A stretch of 64,000 nt of DNA from Rhodococcus_G sp042879035. Its GTDB lineage: Bacteria > Actinomycetota > Actinomycetes > Mycobacteriales > Mycobacteriaceae. The DNA lies in the NCBI RefSeq assembly GCF_042879035.1, contig NZ_JBIAOU010000019.1:26289-90288 (forward strand). The letters run 5' to 3'. The notes below the pieces were generated by a model, which ran no database searches, was not told the origin of the DNA, and was given only the letters and a program-made list of their open reading frames with translations. Made by a program: the position numbers and the translations under genes. The first letter of the stretch is position 1. Every line of letters begins with the position of its first letter. Shown here in pieces: positions 49,556 through 58,253 of the stretch.

Positions 49556-50629
49556 GTGGACGTGGCAGGTGATCGCGGGATACAGCCTCCCGAGGTGGTG
49601 CTGGTGACCGGGGCCAGCAGATTTCTCGGTGGGTACCTGGTGGCGAGACTGGCGCAGGATCCGCGCATCGAGCGGGTCATCGCCGTCGACTCGCAGTCAC
49701 CGACGAAGGACATGATGCGCCGGATGGGTCGCGCGGAGTTCGTGCGCGCCGACATCCGCAATCCGCTCATCGGCAAGGTACTGCGAGGCGCGAAGGTCGA
49801 CACCGTCGTCCACGCGGCCACGATGGTCAAGCCACCGAAGTCGGGCAGCCGGGCCGCGATGAAGGACATGAACGTCCTCGGTGCCATGCAACTCTTCGCG
49901 GTCTGCCAGAAGTCCCCCGAGGTCCGCAAGGTCGTGGTCCGTTCCACGGCGGCGGTCTACGGGTGCAGCGCGAAGGATCCGGCGAAGTTCAGCGAGGAGA
50001 TGAGTGCGCGACAGCCCCCGCAGGGTGGGTACGCCCGCGACAACATCGAGATCGAGGGCTACGCCCGCGGACTGGGCAGGCGTCGGCCGGAGATCGCGGT
50101 CACGCTGCTGCGGATGGCGCCGCTGATCGGCCCGAACCTGCACGGGTCGGTGTCGCGCTACCTGAACTCGCCGATCGTGCCGGCAATTCTCGGACGCGAC
50201 GCGCGCATGCAGTTGCTGCACGAGGAGGACGCGCTCGCCTCGCTCGAACGCGCCACCGTCGCGGGACCCGCCGGCACCTTCAACATCGCCGGTGACGGGG
50301 TCGTCATGCTGTCGCAGGCGGTGCGCCGGGCCGGCGGAATACCGGTGCCGGTGCCGTTCCCGCTGCTCGGTGCGCTCGGTCGGCTGGTGCCGGGATCGGC
50401 GGCGCGCGACTTCACCACCGAACAACTCGAGTACTTCCACTTCGGCTGCGGACTCGACACCACCCGGATGCGAGCCGAGCTCGGCTTCGAACCGCGGTGG
50501 ACGACGCTGCAGGCGCTCGACGACATGATCAGCGGTGCGGCGATCCGCCCGCTGGTGAGCAAGGACTGGCTGAGGTCGGTCGAGTCCGGAATCCGGGAAC
50601 TGGCCGGCGTGAGCGGGGGAACACGATGA
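49556..50629 (+). CDS. NAD-dependent epimerase/dehydratase (Rv0501 galE2-like)
   Basis: A 357-residue short-chain dehydrogenase-like sugar-nucleotide enzyme. The cofactor loop is VLVTGASRFLGGYLVARL; acidic residue IAVDSQS ends strand two, consistent with NAD+. Catalytic region: VVRSTAAVYGCS with a Tyr/Ser, followed by NIEIEGYARGLGRRRPEI where the usual YxxxK pair is altered. Start GTG at 49556 (or GTG 49562). It is translationally coupled to the acyltransferase. Substrate is unknown; galactose epimerase function is not assured. Confidence 0.85.
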   Translation: MDVAGDRGIQPPEVVLVTGASRFLGGYLVARLAQDPRIERVIAVDSQSPTKDMMRRMGRAEFVRADIRNPLIGKVLRGAKVDTVVHAATMVKPPKSGSRAAMKDMNVLGAMQLFAVCQKSPEVRKVVVRSTAAVYGCSAKDPAKFSEEMSARQPPQGGYARDNIEIEGYARGLGRRRPEIAVTLLRMAPLIGPNLHGSVSRYLNSPIVPAILGRDARMQLLHEEDALASLERATVAGPAGTFNIAGDGVVMLSQAVRRAGGIPVPVPFPLLGALGRLVPGSAARDFTTEQLEYFHFGCGLDTTRMRAELGFEPRWTTLQALDDMISGAAIRPLVSKDWLRSVESGIRELAGVSGGTR

Positions 50630-51651
50630 ACGAGGTTGCAAAGGTCATCCAGCTGCACGGCGACACCGTGCACCGCGGGCCACGGGTGTCGGCGCGGCAC
50701 GAGCGGCTCGGCCAGTCGGATCCGACGGCGCTGTTCCCGGGCGCGACCGTGGAACCGCAGCAGCAGGGTTCCGGGTCGATCGCCGAGCGGATCCGCGACG
50801 CCGCACGCGACCTCGTCGCCGACCAGGTCGTCGCGGTCGCGGAGTTCCTGCGACGCCGGTTGACCGGCGACTACCAGGTCGACGAGTTCGGGTTCGATCC
50901 GCACTTCGCGGAGAACGTGTGGCTGCCGGTGCTGCGGCCGATGTTCGAATCGTGGTTCCGCGTGGAGGTGCGGGGCATCGAGAACGTGCCCGACGAGGGT
51001 GGTGCGCTGGTCGTCGCCAACCACGCGGGTGTCATCCCGATCGACGGGCTGATGACGTCCGTCGCGATGTTCGACCACCACCCGAAGCATCGACCGCTGC
51101 GGATGCTGGCCGCCGACATGGCGTTCGAACTGCCGGTCGTCGGCAACGTCGCCCGCATGGCCGGACACACCCTGGCGTGCAACCCCGACGCGGAGCGGCT
51201 GCTACGGGGTGGTGAGGTCGCCGCGGTGTTCCCGGAAGGCTTCAAGGGCATCGGCAAGCCGTTCAGCGAGCGGTACAAACTGCAGCGGTTCGGTCGCGGT
51301 GGGTTCGTGTCCGCGGCGCTGCGGACCGGTGTGCCCATCGTGCCGTGCTCGATCGTCGGGTCGGAGGAGATCTACCCGAAGATCGGCGAACTCAAGTCCC
51401 TCGCCCGATTGCTCGGGATGCCGTACTTCCCGGTCACGCCGTTCTTCCCGCATCTCGGCCCGCTCGGCATGATCCCGTTGCCGTCGAAGTGGTACATCGA
51501 GTTCGGGGAGCCGATCCGCACCGACACGTACGACGCCTCGGCGGCGGAGGACCCGATGGTGACGTTCGAACTCACCGACCACGTCCGCGAGACCATCCAG
51601 CAGACCCTGTACCGGCTGCTCGCGCAGCGGCGCAACGTCTTCCTGGGCTGA
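50626..51651 (+). CDS. Lysophospholipid acyltransferase family protein (Rv0502-like)
   Basis: A 341-residue PlsC-superfamily protein that should transfer an acyl chain to a glycerolipid or glycolipid at the membrane. A charged N-terminal helix region precedes the acyltransferase domain, which has the catalytic NHAGVIPIDG (His with Asp six residues later, a longer spacing than the textbook HX4D), the FPEG motif in AVFPEGFKGIG and VPIVPCSIVGSEEIYP. ATG at 50626 overlaps the epimerase stop by four bases, so both enzymes probably modify the same lipid. Confidence 0.88.
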   Translation: MNEVAKVIQLHGDTVHRGPRVSARHERLGQSDPTALFPGATVEPQQQGSGSIAERIRDAARDLVADQVVAVAEFLRRRLTGDYQVDEFGFDPHFAENVWLPVLRPMFESWFRVEVRGIENVPDEGGALVVANHAGVIPIDGLMTSVAMFDHHPKHRPLRMLAADMAFELPVVGNVARMAGHTLACNPDAERLLRGGEVAAVFPEGFKGIGKPFSERYKLQRFGRGGFVSAALRTGVPIVPCSIVGSEEIYPKIGELKSLARLLGMPYFPVTPFFPHLGPLGMIPLPSKWYIEFGEPIRTDTYDASAAEDPMVTFELTDHVRETIQQTLYRLLAQRRNVFLG

Positions 51652-51672
51652 TCCTCGGCGCGCTCGCGCCGC

Positions 51673-51751
51673 TGCGCGTCAGCGCTCTGCTGTCCCGCGC
51701 GTCAGCACTGGCGTGACCCCGTGCGCGTCAGCGCTGGTGTGACCCTGTGCG
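51673..51751. repeat. Degenerate direct repeats between convergent acyltransferase and HAD genes
   Basis: Three imperfect units of about 25 bases with core GCGCGTCAGCRCT lie at about 51673, 51696 and 51721. A fourth, GCGTCAGCGCCGCTTGCGG, overlaps the HAD stop codon. They look like slippage copies of the HAD 3' end. Confidence 0.6.
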
Positions 51752-52723
51752 TCAGCGCCGCTTGCGGCTCAGGGCCGCGCCGAGCGCGCCGCCGAGCGCA
51801 CCGAGTGCGAGGGCGGTGGGGACGCCGATCTTCGCGGCCTTGCGTCCGGTGCGGAAGTCCCGGATCTCCCAACCGCGGTTGCGGGCGACCTCCTTGAGGT
51901 CGGCGTCCGGGTTGATCGCGACGGCAGTGCCGACCAGCGACAGCATCGGCACGTCGTTGTGGCTGTCCGAGTAGGCCGTGCACCGCTTGAGGTTCAGGCC
52001 CTCGCGGACGGCGAGGGTGCGCACCGCGTGCGCCTTGCCCGCGCCGTGCAGGATGTCGCCGACGAGCCGGCCGGTGAACCTGCCGCCCTCCGACTCGACG
52101 ACCGTGCCGAGCGCGCCGGTCAGTCCGAGGCGCTTGGCGATCACCTGCGCGAGTTCCACGGGTGTCGCGGTGACCAGCCACACCTGCTGGCCGGCGTCGA
52201 GGTGCATCTGGGCCAGTGCCCGCGTCCCGGGCCACACCTTGTCGGCGATCAGCTGGTCGTAGATCTCCTCGCCGAGGCGGGTGAACTCGGCGGTCTCGCG
52301 GCCGGCGATGAAGGACAGGGCCTTCTCCTTGCCGGATGCGACGTCGTTGCTGTTCTCCTTGCCGGTGACCCGGAACTTGAGCTGCTGCCAGCCGAATCGG
52401 GCCATGTCGGAGAACGAGATGTACTTGCGGGCGGCGAGGCCCCGCGCGAAGTGGATGATCGACGCGCCCTGGACCATCGTGTTGTCGACGTCGAAGAACG
52501 CCGCCGCGGTCAGGTCCCGCGGGACGGCGGGCTCGCCCTCGAGCAGGGCGGCGTCGGCGGCCTCGGCCTCCTGCAGCGCGAGGGCGGCGTCGGCGCTGGC
52601 CTCCCCGGCCAGGCTCGCGCGCAGCTGGGCGTCGGTCGGTCCGAGGGGGTTGCGGCCCCGTCGCCGGATGCGGGACAGGCCGCCACCGACTCCCGACCCG
52701 TTCGACCCTGTCAGCCCAGGCAC
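51752..52723 (-). CDS. HAD-IB family hydrolase (SerB-like, Rv0505c-like)
   Basis: A 323-residue phosphatase of the haloacid dehalogenase superfamily. Motif I is FFDVDNTMVQGAS, motif II lies in QQVWLVTATPVELA, and motif III/IV in YSDSHNDVPMLSLVG. The C-terminus has a short hydrophobic, Gly-rich tail (KIGVPTALALGALGGALGAALSRKRR), possibly membrane-contacting. GTG at 52723 is chosen because GGAGG lies just upstream; the frame continues further with poor coding character. Annotation as phosphoserine phosphatase is traditional, but lipid phosphates are equally possible next to an acyltransferase. Confidence 0.85.
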   Translation of the reverse strand: MPGLTGSNGSGVGGGLSRIRRRGRNPLGPTDAQLRASLAGEASADAALALQEAEAADAALLEGEPAVPRDLTAAAFFDVDNTMVQGASIIHFARGLAARKYISFSDMARFGWQQLKFRVTGKENSNDVASGKEKALSFIAGRETAEFTRLGEEIYDQLIADKVWPGTRALAQMHLDAGQQVWLVTATPVELAQVIAKRLGLTGALGTVVESEGGRFTGRLVGDILHGAGKAHAVRTLAVREGLNLKRCTAYSDSHNDVPMLSLVGTAVAINPDADLKEVARNRGWEIRDFRTGRKAAKIGVPTALALGALGGALGAALSRKRR

Positions 52724-52860
52724 TCGCACCTCCGGTGGTTGGCAATCCGGGCTAACCCTAACCCTCGCTTCCAGCGTGCACCGGGCGGATGCACACCGCG
52801 ACCGTCCGGTGTGATGTCCGTCTCCGGTTGCCGGTGCGTCGGGGTGGCATGGTGGACGAC

Positions 52861-53121
52861 ATGACGGCATCGACCCACACCATCACCCTCCTGACCCGTG
52901 CCGGATGCGGCTCCTGTGAGCAGGCCAGGGAACAGTTGCTGCCGCTGTGTGAGGAATTCGGCATTTCGCTCGAATCCGTCGACGTCGACGAGGCGGCGGC
53001 CGTCGATCCCGAACTGCGTGCCGAGTACGGCGATCGACTGCCGGTCGTGCTGCTCGACGGCCGCGAGCACAGTTACTGGGAGGTCGACGAGGTTCGACTG
53101 CGATCGGATTTGACAATCTGA
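52861..53121 (+). CDS. Glutaredoxin-like (DUF836) thioredoxin-fold protein
   Basis: An 86-residue redox protein. The redox motif CGSC is in LLTRAGCGSCEQAREQL; the cis-Pro strand is RLPVVLLDGREHSYWEVDE. I choose ATG at 52861; ATG 52849 would add four residues. It matches Rv0508, the gene before the haem operon in mycobacteria. The haem genes' regulator Rex follows, so this region combines two redox-linked functions. Confidence 0.85.
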   Translation: MTASTHTITLLTRAGCGSCEQAREQLLPLCEEFGISLESVDVDEAAAVDPELRAEYGDRLPVVLLDGREHSYWEVDEVRLRSDLTI

Positions 53122-53127
53122 GGTCGG

Positions 53128-53160
53128 CCTGCGCGTCCCGATATACGGTCGCTGCGCAGG
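53128..53160. terminator. Possible terminator after the glutaredoxin gene
   Basis: CCTGCGC and GCGCAGG form a perfect 7-bp stem with a 19-base loop just after the stop. The loop is long, so support is modest. Confidence 0.4.
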
Positions 53161-53180
53161 TCGCAGCGGGTTGAGCGACT

Positions 53181-53198
53181 TTGTGCAGGGCTTCACAA
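53181..53198 (+). promoter_or_regulatory. Rex operator upstream of rex-hemACD
   Basis: TTGTGCAGGGCTTCACAA matches the Rex consensus TTGTGAANNNNTTCACAA at 13 of 14 defined positions. It lies 80 bases before the rex start and overlaps a possible -35, as expected for repression when NAD+ is high and release when NADH rises. Confidence 0.85.
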
Positions 53199-53278
53199 GC
53201 AGTTACCGTGGTGTGAACAGTCCCCCCGGATCAAAGTGAACTCCGGTCGTGTGCATGGCCGGACGAGGAGCCACAGAA

Positions 53279-54133
53279 GTGACCGAACAGCACCAGCCGC
53301 ATGGGTTCACCGCCCGTGGCGTCGCCGGGGCTGATTCGACTTCCCGTTCGGACGGCACGGTCCGGGATCTGCCGCAGGCCACGGTCACGCGCCTCGCCAC
53401 GTATCTGCGCGTCCTCGGCGTGATGGCCGACGACGGCACCCTGATCGTCTCGAGCGAGGAACTCGCCACCGCCGCCGGGGTCGGATCGGCGAAGCTGCGC
53501 AAGGACCTGTCGTTCCTCGGACCGAACGGTGTCCGCGGCGTCGGCTACGACGTGACGCGGCTGCGCGCCCGCATCGAGTCCGCGCTCGGCCTCGACCAGG
53601 GGCACCGGGTGGTGCTCGTCGGCGCCGGGCACCTCGGTCAGGCGCTGGCCCGGTACGGTGGCTTCGGGCGGCGCGGATTCACGATGGTCGGCCTGTTCGA
53701 CCGTGACCCCGCGCGGATCGGCACGGACGTCGACGGCCTCGAGGTCCGCGACGTCGCCGAACTCGAGAGGGCGAGCCGCGAACTCGCCGCGACGATCGGT
53801 GTCGTCGCCACCCCGGACGGGGCTGCGCAGGAGGTCTGCGACCGGCTGGTCGCCGCCGGTGTCCGGTGCATCCTCAGTTTCGCGTCGGCGTCGCTCGACG
53901 TGCCGCCGCACGTGGAGATCAGGCGCGTGGATCTCGCGGTGGAGATGCAGGTGCTCTCCTTCCGCAGCGCACGCAACACCGAGGCCGAGCACAACTCGGA
54001 GCCCGCCGCGGTCGGTCTCGGCGGAGCGGCGCCGCGTCGCGCCACCGGTTCCTCGTCGCGGGGCGCCTCGGCAGCCCAGCTCAGTTCGGCACAGCTCGGT
54101 TCGACAAAGAATGGATCGGTGATCGCACCGTGA
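53279..54133 (+). CDS. rex: Redox-sensing transcriptional repressor Rex
   Basis: Senses the NADH/NAD+ ratio and represses respiration and haem genes. The 284-residue protein has an N-terminal winged helix (ATVTRLATYLRVLGVMADDGTLIVSSEELA, then VGSAKLRKDLSFLGPNGVRGVGYDV) and a Rossmann domain (RVVLVGAGHLGQALARYGGF, GLFDRDPARIG). It is longer than typical Rex by a low-complexity Ser/Ala tail. GTG at 53279 is chosen because GAGGAG lies eight bases upstream; starts at 53249 or 53255 are less likely. The stop overlaps hemA's GTG. Confidence 0.94.
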   Translation: MTEQHQPHGFTARGVAGADSTSRSDGTVRDLPQATVTRLATYLRVLGVMADDGTLIVSSEELATAAGVGSAKLRKDLSFLGPNGVRGVGYDVTRLRARIESALGLDQGHRVVLVGAGHLGQALARYGGFGRRGFTMVGLFDRDPARIGTDVDGLEVRDVAELERASRELAATIGVVATPDGAAQEVCDRLVAAGVRCILSFASASLDVPPHVEIRRVDLAVEMQVLSFRSARNTEAEHNSEPAAVGLGGAAPRRATGSSSRGASAAQLSSAQLGSTKNGSVIAP

Positions 54134-55521
54134 GTGTTCTCCTGGTCGGGATTTCGCATCGAAGCGCTCCCGTTCCCGTCCTCGAGCGGGTCGCGGTGGC
54201 CGACACCGACCGACCGAAGCTGATCGACACGCTGCTCGAGTCGCCGCACATCTCGGAGTCGATGATCGTCTCGACGTGCAACCGGGTGGAGATCTACGCG
54301 GTCGTCGACGCGTTCCACGGTGCCCTCGCCGACGTCGGTTCGACCCTCGCCGGGCATTCCGGTCTGGACTTCACCGACCTGACGAAGTACACCTACGTCC
54401 GCTACAGCGAGGCCGCGGCGGAGCACCTGTTCTCCGTTGCCAGCGGGCTCGACTCGATGGTCGTCGGGGAGCAGCAGATCCTCGGCCAGATCCGCACCGC
54501 ATACGCCGTGTCCGACAACCAGAAGGCGGCGGGCCGGGTGCTGCACGAGCTGGCGCAGCAGGCGCTGCGCGTCGGCAAGCGGGTGCACTCGGAGACCGGC
54601 ATCGACCGCGCGGGCGCGTCGGTGGTGTCGGTGGCGCTCGACCGGGCCGCGAAGGTTCTCGCCGCGCCGGACGAGCCGAACGGCCTGGCCGGCCGGACCG
54701 CGGTCGTCGTCGGCGCCGGATCGATGGGCGGACTGTCGGTCGCGCACCTGACCCGGAACGGCATCGGACGGGTCGTCGTCGCGAACCGCACCCGCGAACG
54801 CGCGGAGCACCTCGCGGACACCGTCCGGGCGGCGGGCGTCGAGGCCGCCACCGTCGAGCTGTCCGACCTGGCGACCGCGCTGTCCGAGGCGGACGTGATG
54901 GTGGCCTGTACCGGCGCGGTCGGCGCGGTGGTCAGCCTCGCCGACGCGCACATCGCCCTGTCGTCCCGGGACGCCCTGCGCAAGCCGCTGGTGATCTGCG
55001 ACCTCGGCCTGCCCCGCGACGTGGAGCCCGCCGTCGCGGGCCTGCCCGGCGTGACGCTGCTCGACATCGCGACGATGAAGTCCGACCCGGCCGCCGGTGC
55101 GGCGGCCGCCGACGCCGACGCGGCCCGCGAGATCGTCGCCGGTGAGCTCGCGACCTACCTGGCCGGGCAGCGCCTCGCCGAGGTCACCCCCACGGTGACC
55201 GCGCTGCGTCAGCGCGCCGCCGAGGTGGTCGAGAGCGAACTGCTCCGCCTCGAGTCCCGGCTGCCCGGCCTCGACGATCCGCAGCGCGACGAGGTCGCGC
55301 GCACCGTGCGCCGTGTAGTCGACAAGTTGCTGCACGCGCCGACCGTCCGGGTCAAGCAGTTGGCGACCACTCCGGGCGGCGACGCCTACGCGGCCGCGCT
55401 GCGTGAACTGTTCGAGCTGGCGCCCGGTAGCGCCGAGGCCGTTGCCGCACCTCGGGAGGTGCGGGCCGTCGAGATGTCCGAGGACACCGCGGCGATGTGG
55501 CAGAAGGGGATCGGCGAATGA
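54130..55521 (+). CDS. hemA: Glutamyl-tRNA reductase
   Basis: First committed enzyme of C5-pathway haem synthesis, reducing glutamyl-tRNA to glutamate-1-semialdehyde with NADPH. The 463-residue protein has the nucleophilic Cys in MIVSTCNRVEIYAVVD, the family segment SGLDSMVVGEQQILGQIRTAY, an NADPH-binding fold (VVVGAGSMGGLSVAHL) and a C-terminal dimerisation helix. GTG at 54130 overlaps the rex stop, coupling the enzyme to its regulator; its stop overlaps hemC. No hemL is in this window. Confidence 0.96.
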   Translation: MSVLLVGISHRSAPVPVLERVAVADTDRPKLIDTLLESPHISESMIVSTCNRVEIYAVVDAFHGALADVGSTLAGHSGLDFTDLTKYTYVRYSEAAAEHLFSVASGLDSMVVGEQQILGQIRTAYAVSDNQKAAGRVLHELAQQALRVGKRVHSETGIDRAGASVVSVALDRAAKVLAAPDEPNGLAGRTAVVVGAGSMGGLSVAHLTRNGIGRVVVANRTRERAEHLADTVRAAGVEAATVELSDLATALSEADVMVACTGAVGAVVSLADAHIALSSRDALRKPLVICDLGLPRDVEPAVAGLPGVTLLDIATMKSDPAAGAAAADADAAREIVAGELATYLAGQRLAEVTPTVTALRQRAAEVVESELLRLESRLPGLDDPQRDEVARTVRRVVDKLLHAPTVRVKQLATTPGGDAYAAALRELFELAPGSAEAVAAPREVRAVEMSEDTAAMWQKGIGE

Positions 55522-56516
55522 ACGCGACCGCACCAGCCGCGCCCGGCACCGACACCCCCCGCAAGACCCTGCGGATCGGCACCCGCGGCAGCCTGCTCGC
55601 CACCACCCAGGCCGGGACGGTCCGGGACGCGCTGATCGCGGCCGGGCACCCCGCCGAACTGGTGATCATCACGACGAAGGGCGATGTCACCGCCGGGCCG
55701 GTGCAGCGCATCGGCGTCGGCGTCTTCGTCGCCGAACTGCGCGAGGCCCTGCTCGCCGGCGAGGTGGACGTCGCCGTGCACTCGTACAAGGACCTGCCGA
55801 CCGTGCAGCCCGCGGACCTCGTGGTCGCCGCGGTGCCGCCGCGGGAGGATCCCCGTGACGCGCTGGTTGCCCGTGACGGTCTGGTCCTCGGTGAACTGCC
55901 GCCAGGGTCGAAGGTCGGTACGTCCGCTCCGCGCCGCCGCGCCCAGTTGCGTGCGCTCGGTCTCGGTCTCGACATCCAGCCGCTGCGCGGGAACATCGAC
56001 ACCCGGCTCGGCAAGGTCGAGTCCGGGGAACTGGACGCGATCGTCATCGCCCGGGCCGGGTTGTCCCGGATCGGGCGGCTCGACGCGATCACCGAGTCGC
56101 TCGAGCCGGTGCAGATGCTGCCCGCGCCGTCGCAGGGTGCCCTGGCCGTCGAGTGCCGGGCCGACAACCCGGACCTGATCGCGATCCTCGCCGAACTCGA
56201 CGACGCCGCGGCCCGCGCCGCCGTCGTGGCCGAGCGGTCGCTGCTGGCCGAGCTGGAGGCGGGCTGCACCGCACCGGTCGGCGCCATCGCCGAGGTCGTC
56301 GAGTCCATCGACGACGAGGGCCGGATCTTCGACGAGCTGTCGGTCCGCGGATGCGCGGCGGCGGTGGACGGATCGGACTCGATCCGTGCCTCCGCAGTCG
56401 GATCACCCAGCCGCGCCGAGGAACTCGGCCGGGCCGTCGCCCGCGAACTGCTCGAGCTGGGCGCGCGGGAACTGATGGTCGCCGCCGACGCCGAGGAGGC
56501 TCCGGCAGATGACTGA
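55518..56516 (+). CDS. hemC: Porphobilinogen deaminase (hydroxymethylbilane synthase)
   Basis: Joins four porphobilinogen units into hydroxymethylbilane. Of 332 residues, the core starts at LRIGTRGSLLATTQAGTV and includes VAVHSYKDLPTVQP, RDALVARDG, VGTSAPRRRAQL and the dipyrromethane cofactor Cys in ELEAGCTAPVGAIAE. The short Ala/Pro-rich extension before residue 20 is common in actinobacteria. The ATG overlaps the hemA stop. Confidence 0.96.
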   Translation: MNATAPAAPGTDTPRKTLRIGTRGSLLATTQAGTVRDALIAAGHPAELVIITTKGDVTAGPVQRIGVGVFVAELREALLAGEVDVAVHSYKDLPTVQPADLVVAAVPPREDPRDALVARDGLVLGELPPGSKVGTSAPRRRAQLRALGLGLDIQPLRGNIDTRLGKVESGELDAIVIARAGLSRIGRLDAITESLEPVQMLPAPSQGALAVECRADNPDLIAILAELDDAAARAAVVAERSLLAELEAGCTAPVGAIAEVVESIDDEGRIFDELSVRGCAAAVDGSDSIRASAVGSPSRAEELGRAVARELLELGARELMVAADAEEAPADD

Positions 56517-56609
56517 CAGGACCGAGTCGTGGCGAGCCAAACGGACACCGCGACACCCCAACGCATTACCCCTGAACAACGGCATTTCGAACGCACTGGA
56601 GAACAACCG

Positions 56610-58181
56610 ATGAGCCGAGTCCGAAAGAACACCCCCGGACGGATCCTGTTCGTGGGCTCAGGCCCGGGCGATCCCGCGCTGCTCACGGTCCGCGCCCACG
56701 ACGTCCTCGCCAACGCGACGCTCGCGTTCACCGACCCCGACGTCGACAAGGGTGTCACCGCGCTGGTCGGCACCGCGTTGCGCGGCAAGGGCGTCGCCGA
56801 GGACCCCGAGCATCCGCTCTCCGAGGTGCGTCCCGCGCTGGGTGAGCCCGCGGAGGTCGCGAAGACGCTGGTCCACGAGGCGAAGGCCGGGCACGACGTG
56901 GTCCGCATCGTCTCGGGCGACCCGCTGACCACCGATTCGGTGATCGCCGAGGTAAACGCCGTCGCCCGCACTCAGGTCGTGTTCGAGATCCTGCCGGGCC
57001 TGCCCGCCGGGTCCGCGGTGCCCAGCTACGCGGGTATGGCGCTGGGATCCGGGCACACCGAGGTCGACGTGCGCGGCGAGGTGGACTGGGCCGCGCTGGC
57101 CGCGGCGCCCGGACCGCTGGTGCTGCACGCGAGCTCCGCGCACCTGGCCGAGACGGCGAGCGCACTGGTCGAGCACGGCCTGGCGCCGCAGACTCCGGCC
57201 GCGATCACCGTCCGCGGCACCACCCGGCAGCAGCGCACGGTCGAGGCGACGCTGGCGACGCTGAACGAGGCCGGCTCGGAGCTGGTCGGGTCGCTGATCG
57301 TCACGGTCGGCAAGGTCGTCACGCACCGCAACAAGATGTCGTGGTGGGAGTCGCGTGCCCTGTACGGCTGGACGGTACTGGTGCCGCGCACCAAGGACCA
57401 GGCCGGTGAGATGAGCGACCGGCTCGTCACGCACGGCGCCATCCCGATCGAGGTGCCGACGATCGCCGTCGAGCCGCCGCGCAGTCCCGCGCAGATGGAA
57501 CGGTCCGTCAAGGGCCTCGTCGACGGCCGCTACCAGTGGGTGGTGTTCACCTCGACGAACGCCGTGCGAGCGGTGTGGGAGAAGTTCGAGGAGTTCGGTC
57601 TCGACGCCCGCGCGTTCTCCGGCGTGAAGATCGCCTGCATCGGCCAGGCCACCGCGGACAAGGTGCGCAGCTTCGGCATCAACCCGGAGCTGGTGCCGAC
57701 GGGGGAGCAGTCCTCCGAGGGTCTGCTGGCCGAATTCGCCCCGTACGACGACGTTTTCGACCCGGTCAACCGGGTGCTGCTGCCGCGCGCCGACATCGCG
57801 ACGGAGACCCTCGCCGAGGGTCTGCGTCAGCGTGGCTGGGAGATCGACGACGTCACCGCGTACCGCACCGTGCGGGCGGCGCCGCCGCCGGCGGAGACCC
57901 GCGAGATGATCAAGACCGGCGGCTTCGACGCGGTGTGCTTCACCTCCTCGTCGACGGTCCGGAACCTGGTCGGTATCGCCGGAAAGCCGCACGCGCGCAC
58001 CATCGTTGCGTGCATCGGCCCGAAGACGGCGGAGACGGCGATCGAGTTCGGTCTGCGGGTGGACGTGCAGCCGGAGACGGCGCAGGTCGGTCCGCTGGTC
58101 GAGGCGCTCGCCGAGCACGCGGCCCGGCTGCGTGCCGAGGGCGCACTGCCCCCGCCGCGCAAGAAGTCCCGTAGGCGCTGA
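56610..58181 (+). CDS. hemD: Uroporphyrinogen-III synthase with N-terminal methyltransferase-like domain
   Basis: Closes the tetrapyrrole ring. The 523-residue fusion begins with a domain like uroporphyrinogen-III methyltransferase (FVGSGPGDPALLTVRAHDVL) but its other motifs are changed: RIVSGDPLTTDSVIAE replaces the usual GGDPFVFGRG, and AGMALGSGHTEV replaces the AGIPLTHR type. It may therefore be inactive as a methylase. The second half (from about residue 255) is a normal HemD domain with VFTSTNAVRAVWE, CIGQATADKVRSFG, LLPRADIATETL and VCFTSSSTVRNLVG. ATG at 56610 has GGAG upstream; the frame is open further back. The same fusion is known as Rv0511. Confidence 0.92.
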   Translation: MSRVRKNTPGRILFVGSGPGDPALLTVRAHDVLANATLAFTDPDVDKGVTALVGTALRGKGVAEDPEHPLSEVRPALGEPAEVAKTLVHEAKAGHDVVRIVSGDPLTTDSVIAEVNAVARTQVVFEILPGLPAGSAVPSYAGMALGSGHTEVDVRGEVDWAALAAAPGPLVLHASSAHLAETASALVEHGLAPQTPAAITVRGTTRQQRTVEATLATLNEAGSELVGSLIVTVGKVVTHRNKMSWWESRALYGWTVLVPRTKDQAGEMSDRLVTHGAIPIEVPTIAVEPPRSPAQMERSVKGLVDGRYQWVVFTSTNAVRAVWEKFEEFGLDARAFSGVKIACIGQATADKVRSFGINPELVPTGEQSSEGLLAEFAPYDDVFDPVNRVLLPRADIATETLAEGLRQRGWEIDDVTAYRTVRAAPPPAETREMIKTGGFDAVCFTSSSTVRNLVGIAGKPHARTIVACIGPKTAETAIEFGLRVDVQPETAQVGPLVEALAEHAARLRAEGALPPPRKKSRRR

Positions 58182-58185
58182 CGAG

Positions 58186-58231
58186 CCCGTGAGTCCTTTC
58201 GGCCCCGTGGCGGACCGGAAGGACTCACGGG
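58186..58231. repeat. 17-bp palindrome between hemD and hemB
   Basis: CCCGTGAGTCCTTTCGG pairs with its complement at 16 of 17 positions around a 12-base loop, starting five bases after the hemD stop. It could act as a terminator or mRNA-stabilising hairpin that lowers hemB expression. Confidence 0.75.
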
Positions 58232-58253
58232 TCCGATGAAGGAGGGCTCTTCC

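Noticed and set aside
56529..56609. Upstream extension of hemD
   Set aside because: In frame, but with ordinary low-quality codons and no ribosome site; GGAG before ATG 56610 supports the later start.
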